Origin: Marinobacter sp. BGYM27
Lineage (GTDB): Bacteria; Pseudomonadota; Gammaproteobacteria; Pseudomonadales; Oleiphilaceae
Direction of reading: 5' to 3'
Length of the DNA stretch: 64,000 bases
Assembly (NCBI GenBank): GCA_025153445.1
Contig: JANZNS010000002.1
Coordinates: 372,001-436,000 of the forward strand
The notes beneath the pieces are model-generated. The model did no database searches. It was not told where the DNA came from and saw only the letters and a program-made list of their open reading frames with translations. Positions 56,241-64,000 of this stretch are shown piece after piece (the stretch's first letter is position 1; every line of letters begins with the position of its first letter). A program made the position numbers and the translations under genes.

Positions 56241-56825
56241 ATGAGACGCAGACACCGTCGGCTGCACACCAGCCCGGAACTGGATATCACCGCGTTCATG
56301 AATCTGATGATCGTGCTGGTGCCCGTCCTGTTGCTGGGCATGGTGTTCACCCAAGTCCGAATGATTGATCTGGATTTCCCTGGAATGGCGAGCGGGCAAG
56401 CGCCTGATCCTGATGCATTTCAGCTTGAGGTGTTGCTGGTGCCAACCGGGCTGAGGGTTGCGGACTCAGAGCGCGGATTAATCAAGCAGTTGCCAGTGAG
56501 CGCAGGAGGTGATTATGACTTTAGCGGTCTCCAGACGGTGCTTAAAGGCATCAAAAGCCGTATGCCTGAGAAAACCGATTTAACATTACGCGTAGCGCCC
56601 GACATTGATTATCAGGTGCTGATCAAGGCGATGGATGCTGTGCGTTCCTATCCTGATGTCATCGCTGCAAGTGTGGTTCAAGCTGAATTGTTTCCAGACG
56701 TGGCATTGGGTGATGCACCTGAGAATGCCGAACTGTCGCAGGCGGTAGACGTTTTACAGGGCAGGGCTGGTGGCCAAAACATCGCGCTGTCAGGGTTAGC
56801 CGGTACGGTGGAGGTCGCACGATGA
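56241..56825 (+). CDS. ExbD/TolR-type subunit 1 with Asn in place of the proton-binding Asp
   Basis: A 194-residue protein with one N-terminal helix and a periplasmic domain. The helix motif is LDITAFMNLMIVL. Against E. coli ExbD (INVTPFIDVMLVL) it aligns without gaps, and the essential Asp is Asn21 (AAT, 56301-56303). The periplasmic domain (DLTLRVAPDIDYQVLIKAMD) is typical. It ends inside the start of the second ExbD (ATGA). Confidence 0.92.
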   Translation: MRRRHRRLHTSPELDITAFMNLMIVLVPVLLLGMVFTQVRMIDLDFPGMASGQAPDPDAFQLEVLLVPTGLRVADSERGLIKQLPVSAGGDYDFSGLQTVLKGIKSRMPEKTDLTLRVAPDIDYQVLIKAMDAVRSYPDVIAASVVQAELFPDVALGDAPENAELSQAVDVLQGRAGGQNIALSGLAGTVEVAR

Positions 56826-57328
56826 AAACCTCACGGCGAGCCCAGCGAATGCAGCGCCACTATGGCCGAATGCACCGTGCGGGTGGGCTGAACCTGGTGT
56901 CGTTGATGGACATTTTTACCATTCTGGTTTTCTTCCTGATGGTGAACTCGTCCGATGTAAAAGTGATGCAGCAATCCTCTGACGTGGCATTGCCAAAGTC
57001 TTCGTCCGAAAAGCCAGGACAGGAAACCCTGACAATTGAAGTCACGACAAAAGCGGTTATGGTCCAGGGACGTCAGGTGGCATCCTTGTCTGATGGAGTG
57101 GATGAAAATGGGCACCTCAAAGGCCTGCTGACAGAGTTGAATTACCGAAAAGCCCGACAGGCAGACATTCCGCAAAGCGGCCTCGAAATCACAGTGATGG
57201 CCGACAGAAGCACCGAGTACAGGCAATTACGCCAGATTATGCAGACCTGCGTCGATGCCGATTATCGAAGGATCAAATTAGCAGTAGAGCACCAGCCTGG
57301 TGCCGCAGTGGAGGCGGCTAATGGTTGA
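56822..57328 (+). CDS. ExbD/TolR-type subunit 2 with intact Asp
   Basis: A 168-residue single-helix protein. The helix motif LNLVSLMDIFTILVFFLM keeps the proton-carrying Asp30. The periplasmic domain includes LEITVMADRSTEYRQLRQI. It overlaps subunit 1 by four bases and the AgmX-like gene by eight, which points to stoichiometric synthesis and a heteromeric ExbD pair. Confidence 0.93.
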   Translation: MKTSRRAQRMQRHYGRMHRAGGLNLVSLMDIFTILVFFLMVNSSDVKVMQQSSDVALPKSSSEKPGQETLTIEVTTKAVMVQGRQVASLSDGVDENGHLKGLLTELNYRKARQADIPQSGLEITVMADRSTEYRQLRQIMQTCVDADYRRIKLAVEHQPGAAVEAANG

Positions 57329-58343
57329 CGGTGCAGTGGCGAAGCCACCCGCCAGGAGCCCTTCGGCACGGGAAAGTGTCAGGCTTGAGATACCAGCGAA
57401 TACGACACGCCTACCCTGGAGCAGCGAGCCAGGCGAAAGCCGACGCCTGATCATCTGTCTGTTCGTGGTGTTGTTATTAACCGCACCCCTGGCATTAATT
57501 ATTCCGTTTACTGACGTGCCAGAGCTTGATCGTGAAACGCTGGAGAAAGTGCCGGCTCAGCTGGCCCGCTTGATTGAGGCCAAACCTGAACCAGAGAAAC
57601 CGAAGCCGGTTCCAGTCGAACCGGTTGCGGAACCGGTCCCTGAGCCAAAGCCGGATCCTGTACCGGAACCTGATGTCGCAAAGGCTCCGGAACCGACCCC
57701 AAAACCGGTTAAACCTGCTCCGCCCAAGGAAAATCAGACGGTACAGCAGGCTCGCGAAGTGGCTGCAAAGTCCGGCTTAATGGCGCTTCAGACTCAGCTT
57801 TCAGATATGCAATCCATGACATCTTCTGCGCCAGTGCAAAGGATCACGGCTAATGTTGATGATGCGTCCGCGACATCGGTACCTGACCAGACAGCTAAAG
57901 CTGATGTGCTTCAGGGTAATGGTCCAGTCAAAGATAGCCGCGGCCCGACTGAGAATGTAGCCGTTGCCAGTCACGACGTTCGCGAAATCGCGGTTGCCAA
58001 AGCAGAGCCTGCGCCAAAACCCCAACCAAAGGCAGCCGCTAAAAGCGGGCCTGGTGAGCGCTCTATGGCCAATATAAGAAAGGTGTTTGATCAGCAGAAA
58101 TCATCACTGTTTTCTCTGTATAACCGGGAGTTGCGGCAGAATCCTATGCTTGCCGGTGAAGTGATGCTGGAAATTACGATTGAGCCCAATGGCCAGGTGT
58201 CCCATTGCGAGATCGTGAGTTCGGAGCTGGGCAATACAGCGCTGGAGAGTAAAATAGTGAACCGGGTGCGCTTGTTTAATTTCGGCGCGGCTCAAGTTGA
58301 GCGACGGCAGGTCAGATTCCCGATCGACTTCCTGCCGTCCTGA
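57321..58343 (+). CDS. AgmX/PglI C-terminal domain protein (GltG/TonB-like)
   Basis: The product is 340 residues from the ATG at 57321, which has GGAGG six bases upstream; a GTG at 57300 is less likely. A single helix near 43-63 (LIICLFVVLLLTAPLALII) is followed by a Pro/Glu/Lys-rich spacer and a C-terminal AgmX/PglI domain (GEVMLEITIEPNGQV, RQVRFPIDFLPS). This is the TonB-like energy-transducing arm that would reach across the periplasm. It is the last gene of the operon. The family occurs in Myxococcus motility proteins. Confidence 0.88.
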   Translation: MVDGAVAKPPARSPSARESVRLEIPANTTRLPWSSEPGESRRLIICLFVVLLLTAPLALIIPFTDVPELDRETLEKVPAQLARLIEAKPEPEKPKPVPVEPVAEPVPEPKPDPVPEPDVAKAPEPTPKPVKPAPPKENQTVQQAREVAAKSGLMALQTQLSDMQSMTSSAPVQRITANVDDASATSVPDQTAKADVLQGNGPVKDSRGPTENVAVASHDVREIAVAKAEPAPKPQPKAAAKSGPGERSMANIRKVFDQQKSSLFSLYNRELRQNPMLAGEVMLEITIEPNGQVSHCEIVSSELGNTALESKIVNRVRLFNFGAAQVERRQVRFPIDFLPS

Positions 58344-58393
58344 GACGGGTTCAAGGGGCCCTCGCAATACCGTCCCCAGGGCGGCCAGGCTGT

Positions 58394-58891
58394 TCAGTCT
58401 TCGTGCTGTTCGGAATCGAATGATTCGATTGTAATACGCGGAAGTCGGGGGCGGGGCAGCGACAAGCGCTCGGTCGGCGCGATGACCTTGGCTTCGCCTG
58501 AGACGACGGTTTGATCATGCTGGTTCACGACGTCGCAGGCAATCGTGACCCGGTTTTTCCGCTCCTTGCTGACAACGCTTAATTTCACCGTCAAAGTGTC
58601 ATCGAGTTTTACCGGTCGTTTGAAACTCAGGCTTTGCTCGAGATAAATCGTGCCGGGGCCAGGCATGACAGTTGCCAGCGCTGCGGAAATCAGCGAGCCA
58701 CTCCACATCCCATGAGCGATACGCTCTTTGAACATGCTGTCGGCTGCAAAGTCTGCGTCCAGATGAACCGGATTGACGTCGCCTGAAACGGCTGCAAACA
58801 ACACCAGTTCGTCTTCGGTGAGGGATCGGGTAAAGCTCGCGGTATCGCCAACATGCAGATCGTCATAAACGATATTTTCGAGAGTTTCCAT
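58394..58891 (-). CDS. MaoC family (R)-specific enoyl-CoA hydratase
   Basis: A 165-residue hot-dog fold hydratase. SGDVNPVHLD contains the catalytic Asp38 and His43, and HGMWSGSLISAAL is the next conserved block. It hydrates enoyl-CoA to (R)-3-hydroxyacyl-CoA, linking beta-oxidation and polyhydroxyalkanoate or lipid pathways. FadD and FadE are elsewhere in the window. Ends about 50 bases from the convergent AgmX-like gene. Confidence 0.9.
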   Translation of the reverse strand: METLENIVYDDLHVGDTASFTRSLTEDELVLFAAVSGDVNPVHLDADFAADSMFKERIAHGMWSGSLISAALATVMPGPGTIYLEQSLSFKRPVKLDDTLTVKLSVVSKERKNRVTIACDVVNQHDQTVVSGEAKVIAPTERLSLPRPRLPRITIESFDSEQHED

Positions 58892-58968
58892 CAGTCGTTA
58901 CTTCCTGAACGGTTTGATAGGTAGTGAGATCGATTCGTCGGTTCTGTCCTGACCTGCTAATGATCGGT

Positions 58969-59961
58969 TCAGGCCGTGTGCCGGCCAAGCCAGTTGAGCA
59001 GGGCTTTAATTGTCTCTTCGCGTCTGGCCTCATTGAATGGTTCATGCCGCATGCCCGGCATCACAACACAACTGACGTCGGTGTGGCCAGTTTCGCGATA
59101 GGCGCTTGCCAGCCGACGTGGCCCTCGGCCGAACTCACCCACCGGATCTTCATCACCGCTGATGATCAATATGGGTAAGTGAGAGGGAATGCGGGTCAGT
59201 GCACGTTTGTTCTGGAGTTGATTCAGCCCGTGCCCAAGGTCGCACCAGAGCTGGTTGGTGCAATCAAACCCGCAAAATGGGTCTTTGATGTAATCCGACA
59301 CGGAGCTTTCGTTTTGACTCAGCCAGTCAAATTCGGTTTTTGCGCCAGTGACTGTTTTTGCAAAGGCCCCGAAGGTAAGGGCTTGAATGACCCGGCTGGT
59401 TTTGCGCGGGCCGTTCCATCCCCGGGCAGAGGCTGCGACTGAGCGCAGTGCAGCCAGTTTGAGCTTCTGATCCCGATTTGAACCGGAGAGAATCAGACCG
59501 CTGATTGTACTTTTAGGCCCATCCCCAACCAGATAGCCCTGTGCGATAAACGAGCCCATGCTGTGGCCAAGTAAATAGCAGCGAAGCTGGGGGAATTTAT
59601 CGGCTATCCATTGCTGCACAATGCCAATGTCGCGGGTTACCTTCTCCCATCCGTCAGTATCGGCGTAGTGGCCCCTCTCGCTAGCTTTAGTGTAGGGGCC
59701 GTGCCCTCGATGGTCATGGGCAACCACTATGTAGCCTGCCGCATTCAGGTTTGTGGCCAGTGCCTGGTAACGGAGCCCGTGCTCAGCCATCCCGTGGTTT
59801 ATATGGATCACGCCGAGCGCACTATCGGGATTAATGTCCTGTTGCCAGAGATAGACCGGAATCCGGTGGCTGTCCTCCGATGGTAGCAGCGCATGCGCTG
59901 TGCAGGGTTCCCTGTGCTGTGCCTCCGGCAGGGGGCGTTGCACTGTTGTCGATTGATTCAC
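58969..59961 (-). CDS. alpha/beta hydrolase (lysophospholipase/monoglyceride lipase-like)
   Basis: A 330-residue serine hydrolase. LLGHSMGSF gives the nucleophile elbow with Ser134, HINHGMAEHGLRY the oxyanion region and ISGDEDPVGEFG the acid residue region; MRHEPFNE holds the likely catalytic His. It fits the PldB/MGL-like group that cleaves fatty acids from mono- or lysolipids. It is divergent from fadD, so released acids may feed FadD. Ordinary composition. Confidence 0.9.
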   Translation of the reverse strand: MNQSTTVQRPLPEAQHREPCTAHALLPSEDSHRIPVYLWQQDINPDSALGVIHINHGMAEHGLRYQALATNLNAAGYIVVAHDHRGHGPYTKASERGHYADTDGWEKVTRDIGIVQQWIADKFPQLRCYLLGHSMGSFIAQGYLVGDGPKSTISGLILSGSNRDQKLKLAALRSVAASARGWNGPRKTSRVIQALTFGAFAKTVTGAKTEFDWLSQNESSVSDYIKDPFCGFDCTNQLWCDLGHGLNQLQNKRALTRIPSHLPILIISGDEDPVGEFGRGPRRLASAYRETGHTDVSCVVMPGMRHEPFNEARREETIKALLNWLGRHTA

Positions 59962-60406
59962 CGGATACCCTGTCTTGATTGTTTTTGAAAGATTACAGGA
60001 ATCTTATCGGTCTGCCTGTCGCATTCAAGGACATTGAGGTGATTGACAGTGCCGGGAGGAAATTATGTGAACAGGGTCTCCTTTAGTCGTTTAGACGTTC
60101 AGGTTAATGCAATGGACCGGAAGGCATGCTAGTGGCTACCTCATCCTTGTGAAAACTGGTATTCTCACGTCACTTTTTATGTCGGCTCGTGGTAATGGTG
60201 AGTTCAAACCACCCCAGTCACGGAGCCGAATGCAGGCTTGAATAATGATGCTCAGGTCCGCAAAAGTCGAAAGCCAATAAAAAAGAAGCCACAGACACAG
60301 AATAGAAATCAGTACATTAGGCTCGTTGTATATCCCACGATATCGATGCGCATAAGCTGATCAGTACCTGTCGGTCACTACAAGCATGTATACAGGAGAT
60401 GGTGTG
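59962..60406. other. 445-base divergent intergenic region between hydrolase and fadD
   Basis: It contains a possible 21-codon ORF (60067-60132) behind a strong GGGAGGA site, and ATATC-CCAC-GATAT (60330-60343), a short palindrome near fadD. No recognised fatty-acid regulator box or RNA gene was found. Confidence 0.5.
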
Positions 60407-62086
60407 ATGGATTTTGAGCAGTTTTACCAGGATAAATATCCACCCGGGGTTAACAACAAGATCGATCTGAATCAGTACGAAAGCATGGTTGATGTTTTCG
60501 AACAAGCGGTTAAAAAGTACTCGGATCGCCCGGCATTCAGTGCTGTTGGCGTCACGCTGACGTACCGGGACCTGGATGTTCAAAGCCGTAACTTTGCCGC
60601 CTGGATCCAGAACAAGACAAACCTAAAGGCAGGCGACCGCATTGCCGTCCAGATGCCTAACCTGACTCAGTATCCAGTCGTGGTTTTTGGTGCGATGCGC
60701 GCGGGGCTGATTGTTGTTAATACCAACCCTCTTTATACCCAGCGGGAAATGGAGCACCAATTTAACGATTCGGGTGCCAAGGCGCTGGTGGTATTGGCCA
60801 ACATGGCGGATAACGCCGAGAAAGTACTGCCCCATACCGGTATTGAACACGTTATCGTGACTGAAATTGCCGATATGCACTCGCCAGTCAAACGCACGCT
60901 AATGAACATGGCGGTGAAGCACCTCAAAAAGATGGTGCCGGATTTCAACCTGCCAAATGCCCATAGTCTGCCCAAGGTTCTGAGTGCGGGTGCCAAGTGC
61001 AAGTTTACGCCGGCGCAGGTCAAGCGTGATGATATTGCCGTACTGCAATACACCGGTGGCACAACCGGCGTTGCCAAAGGTGCGATGCTGACCCAGGCCA
61101 ACCTGGTATCCAACCTGCTGCAAACCCGTCCGATGATGGAAGATAACGTTGTAGAGGGTCGGGAGGTTGTGATTGCGCCGCTGCCGCTTTATCACATCTA
61201 CTCGTTTACGCTGAACTGCGGCATCATGATGGAAGCCGGTGCTCACAACGTTCTTATTCCCAACCCGCGCGATATCCCGGGTTTCATCAAAGAACTGAAA
61301 AACCACAAGTTCACGTCGTTCCTGGGTTTGAATACCCTGTTTGTAGCCCTGTGCAACAACGCGGATTTCAAGGCGCTTGATTTCAGCAGCCTGAAAATGA
61401 CGTCCTCGGGCGGCATGGCACTTACCAGCAGCACAGCCAAGCTCTGGAAAGAAGTGACAGGTTGTGAAATCACCGAAGGTTACGGCATGACGGAAACGTC
61501 GCCGGTTGTCACGTTTAATCCGCCAAGCGCTATCCAACTGGGTACGATTGGTTTGCCGATCTGCGACACTCTGATCAAAACGCTTGACGATGACGGTAAT
61601 GAAACGCCGGTTGGCGAGCCTGGTGAGTTGTGCGTCAAGGGGCCGCAGGTCATGAAGGGCTACTGGCAGCGTCCTGAAGAGACTAAGAAAGCCTTCACCG
61701 AAGACGGTTTCTATTGCAGTGGCGATGTTGCTGTTATTCAGGAAGACGGTTACATCCGGATTGTTGATCGCAAGAAAGACATGATTATTGTCTCTGGCTT
61801 CAATGTCTTCCCGAACGAAATTGAAGATGTGGTGTCCAGCCATCCTCAGGTTATCGAATGCGCCGCGGTTGGTGTTGACGATGAGAAGAGTGGCGAAGCC
61901 GTCAAGGTATTCCTGGTCAGCAACTCAACCGATCTTAAAGAATCGGAACTGAAAGAGTTCTGCCGCGAGCGCCTGACAGCCTACAAGGTGCCGAAGTTCT
62001 TCGAATTCCGTGATGAGTTGCCCAAGACCAACGTGGGTAAAATTCTCCGTCGCGAATTGCGCGACGAGGAACCAAAGAAGTCCTGA
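60407..62086 (+). CDS. fadD: long-chain fatty acid-CoA ligase FadD
   Basis: The product is 559 residues from ATG 60407, with AGGAG eight bases upstream; an ATG at 60386 is less likely. YTGGTTGVAKGAMLTQANL is the AMP-binding P-loop, GYGMTETSP the A5 motif, and DRKKDMIIVSGFNVFPNEIE the FadD signature near the end. It converts exogenous fatty acids to acyl-CoA at the inner membrane for beta-oxidation. A strong terminator follows. Confidence 0.95.
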   Translation: MDFEQFYQDKYPPGVNNKIDLNQYESMVDVFEQAVKKYSDRPAFSAVGVTLTYRDLDVQSRNFAAWIQNKTNLKAGDRIAVQMPNLTQYPVVVFGAMRAGLIVVNTNPLYTQREMEHQFNDSGAKALVVLANMADNAEKVLPHTGIEHVIVTEIADMHSPVKRTLMNMAVKHLKKMVPDFNLPNAHSLPKVLSAGAKCKFTPAQVKRDDIAVLQYTGGTTGVAKGAMLTQANLVSNLLQTRPMMEDNVVEGREVVIAPLPLYHIYSFTLNCGIMMEAGAHNVLIPNPRDIPGFIKELKNHKFTSFLGLNTLFVALCNNADFKALDFSSLKMTSSGGMALTSSTAKLWKEVTGCEITEGYGMTETSPVVTFNPPSAIQLGTIGLPICDTLIKTLDDDGNETPVGEPGELCVKGPQVMKGYWQRPEETKKAFTEDGFYCSGDVAVIQEDGYIRIVDRKKDMIIVSGFNVFPNEIEDVVSSHPQVIECAAVGVDDEKSGEAVKVFLVSNSTDLKESELKEFCRERLTAYKVPKFFEFRDELPKTNVGKILRRELRDEEPKKS

Positions 62087-62105
62087 TTCAGTTCTGCTGA
62101 TCAGT

Positions 62106-62144
62106 AAACCCTGTCCCCGGCGAAACCGGCGACAGGGTTTTTTA
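62106..62144 (+). terminator. Rho-independent terminator of fadD
   Basis: CCCTGTC (62109-62115) pairs with GACAGGG (62131-62137), and CCGG (62117-62120) with CCGG (62126-62129). The loop is cgaaa and six T follow. The flanking AAA/TTT lengthens the stem. Confidence 0.95.
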
Positions 62145-62247
62145 TTGGTATTAGATACTCAGGTTCCCAAGCCTGTATGTTTGTTATCGTGGCACTGTTT
62201 TCCGTATTGTTCTTAGTGTCCATAGTCCGGAGTTGTTCAATCATTTC

Positions 62248-64000
62248 ATGAAAAAGCCGCAAAAAGCCTCCACTCATCCTGCATCTTCTGCCCAGACGAC
62301 GGCGGGCGGTAACCCGGTTGCTTTTGAATCGCGTTTTGCGAAGGCTTCCCAGCGCCGTGTCGCCCAGGTCAAAAAACTCTTGGCGCGAAAAAAAGGCAAG
62401 CCGGACAACGCCGATCTTGCGAAAATTGACAGCTGGTTGACTGCCGGAGAGCTGGAAGTTGAAGCGCGTCTGGGTTCCCGCCCCAAGATTCGTTATCCCG
62501 GCGACTTGCCGGTATCCGAGCGAGTCGACGATATCCGCGAGGCGCTTGATCAGCATCAGGTTGTCATCATTGCCGGCGAAACCGGGTCAGGCAAAACCAC
62601 TCAGATCCCCAAAATATGCCTGGAAGCGGGCCGGGGTACGCGCGGGATTATCGGCCATACGCAGCCCCGACGGCTCGCTGCGCGGACCGTGGCCTCACGT
62701 ATCGCAGAAGAAATGGGCGAGCCGGTAGGCGAACGCGTCGGCTATCAGGTGCGTTTTACGGACACGACGTCGTCCGATTCCCTCGTCAAGCTGATGACAG
62801 ACGGGATTCTGTTGGCCGAAACCCAGCATGATCGGTTTCTGGATCGTTATGACACGCTGATAATTGATGAGGCGCACGAGCGCAGTCTCAATATTGATTT
62901 TCTGCTGGGTTATTTGCGCAATCTATTGCCGCGTCGTCCGGATTTGAAGGTGGTGATTACCTCCGCGACGATTGAAGTTGAGCGATTCAGCCGTTTTTTC
63001 AACAACGCTCCTGTAATTGAAGTATCAGGTCGGACCTATCCGGTAGAAGTGCGTTATCGGCCCTTGGTCGGCGAGGAAGACGACAAGGATCAGGGCTGGC
63101 CGGATGGTGTGGTCAGTGCATTGGACGAAATTGAAGCCCACGAGCGCCAGAATGGCCAGCGCCCTGGTGATGTGCTGGTGTTTCTGCCAGGGGAGCGGGA
63201 AATTCGGGAGATGAGCAAGGCGCTACGCCATGCAGAGCTTCGCCATACTGAAGTTGTCCCGTTGTATTCGCGGCTGAGCAATCAGGAGCAGAACCGCATA
63301 TTCCAGTCCCATGCCGGCAGGCGGATTGTGCTGTCGACCAACGTTGCCGAGACGTCTCTGACTGTCCCCGGGATCCGCTATGTGGTGGATACCGGGGTAG
63401 CGCGCATCAGCCGCTACAGTGTGCGCTCAAAAATACAGCGCCTGCCGGTTGAAGCCATATCGCAGGCCAGCGCAAATCAGCGAAAAGGGCGTTGCGGTCG
63501 TGTCGCGCCTGGCATTTGCTTCCGGCTTTATGACGAAGCGGACTTCATTAGCCGGCCGGAGTTTACCGATCCTGAAATCCTGCGAACCAACCTTGCATCG
63601 GTCATTCTTCAAATGTCGGTGTCGGGACTTGGCGAGATCAAGGATTTCCCGTTTCTGGACGCACCGGACAGCCGACTTATCAACGACGGTTACAAGTTGC
63701 TCGAAGAGTTGGGGGCCGTTAGCACCAAACGCAAAGTTAGCCGCCTCGGACGGACTATGGCGAAGCTGCCGGTGGACCCCCGGCTTGCGCGCATGCTGGT
63801 TGCCGGCGCCGAACAGGGCAGCCTGGATGAAGTCCTGATTATTATTGCCGGCCTGAGCATTCAGGATCCGCGCGAACGACCACAGGATAAGCAACAGGCA
63901 GCGGATCAGGCTCACGCGCCGTTTAATGACAAGGAATCCGATTTTGCGACACTGGTGAACATCTGGCGCTTTTACGAAGAGCAGCGGCAGGAGATGACCC
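62248..64000 (+). CDS. hrpA: ATP-dependent RNA helicase HrpA, N-terminal part
   Basis: An open frame from ATG 62248 to the window end (584 codons); the C-terminal half is outside. DEAH-box motifs appear in order: GETGSGKTTQIPK (motif I), TQPRRLAARTVA (Ia), IIDEAHERSLN (II, DEAH), VVITSATIE (III), LVFLPGEREI (IV), STNVAETSLTVPGIRYV (V) and QRKGRCGRVAPG (VI). HrpA is usually about 1,300 residues and acts on mRNA/ribosome complexes. The first ~85 residues are basic and divergent. It starts about 160 bases after fadD. Confidence 0.95.
   Translation, partial: MKKPQKASTHPASSAQTTAGGNPVAFESRFAKASQRRVAQVKKLLARKKGKPDNADLAKIDSWLTAGELEVEARLGSRPKIRYPGDLPVSERVDDIREALDQHQVVIIAGETGSGKTTQIPKICLEAGRGTRGIIGHTQPRRLAARTVASRIAEEMGEPVGERVGYQVRFTDTTSSDSLVKLMTDGILLAETQHDRFLDRYDTLIIDEAHERSLNIDFLLGYLRNLLPRRPDLKVVITSATIEVERFSRFFNNAPVIEVSGRTYPVEVRYRPLVGEEDDKDQGWPDGVVSALDEIEAHERQNGQRPGDVLVFLPGEREIREMSKALRHAELRHTEVVPLYSRLSNQEQNRIFQSHAGRRIVLSTNVAETSLTVPGIRYVVDTGVARISRYSVRSKIQRLPVEAISQASANQRKGRCGRVAPGICFRLYDEADFISRPEFTDPEILRTNLASVILQMSVSGLGEIKDFPFLDAPDSRLINDGYKLLEELGAVSTKRKVSRLGRTMAKLPVDPRLARMLVAGAEQGSLDEVLIIIAGLSIQDPRERPQDKQQAADQAHAPFNDKESDFATLVNIWRFYEEQRQEMT

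Noticed and set aside
49255-58343. Plain siderophore TonB-ExbB-ExbD uptake operon
   Set aside because: No receptor, siderophore or TonB C-terminal motif; the last protein has an AgmX/PglI domain and there are two ExbDs with three TPR proteins.

Overview
The window looks like chromosome from a marine gammaproteobacterium near Marinobacter (Alteromonadales/Oceanospirillales type). This rests on the ffs-dnaX-ybaB-recR block, the rnd-ycgL-ycgN chain, gammaproteobacterial FadE and FadD, and an exosortase (XrtA)/PEP-CTERM locus. The genus is an inference. No tRNA, rRNA, insertion sequence, phage gene or CRISPR array was seen.

Bases 1-19,816 are the downstream part of an exopolysaccharide (EPS) locus, all on the + strand: an acyltransferase tail, eight glycosyltransferases (families 4 and 2), a CapK-like adenylate-forming enzyme, a secreted protein of unknown function, a polysaccharide deacetylase, an O-antigen-ligase/polymerase-like protein, a Wzx-like flippase, an AsnB-type amidotransferase and two acetyltransferases. 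The first ~9.6 kb is clearly AT-richer than the rest. Chain-length and export genes (Wzc/Wza type) are absent and probably lie upstream.

Bases 19,896-31,303 hold the PEP-CTERM sorting system: an exosortase-EpsI fusion with a Cys/Arg/His triad, a PA14 lipoprotein, one PEP-CTERM substrate behind a good sigma-54 -24/-12 promoter, the TPR lipoprotein PrsT, the sigma-54 activator PrsR and the sensor kinase PrsK. PrsK/PrsR probably switches on the substrate gene.

Bases 31,500-43,736 are mostly housekeeping: an SDR/acyltransferase pair, a hexose-6-phosphate mutarotase, FadE, a 2-oxoglutarate oxygenase, 4.5S RNA, dnaX-ybaB-recR and rnd-ycgL-ycgN.

Bases 43,884-48,695 carry a large von Willebrand A membrane protein, a MoxR ATPase and a CoxE-like VWA protein. 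Bases 49,255-58,343 form a tight nine-gene operon: a small secreted protein, three TPR proteins, a small secreted protein, ExbB/TolQ, two different ExbD/TolR subunits and an AgmX/PglI C-terminal protein. It resembles the core of the Myxococcus AglRQS-Glt motility machine. One ExbD lacks the proton-carrying Asp. I consider this the most interesting system here.

Bases 58,394-64,000 hold a MaoC hydratase, an alpha/beta hydrolase, FadD with a strong terminator, and the first 584 codons of the HrpA helicase, which runs off the window.
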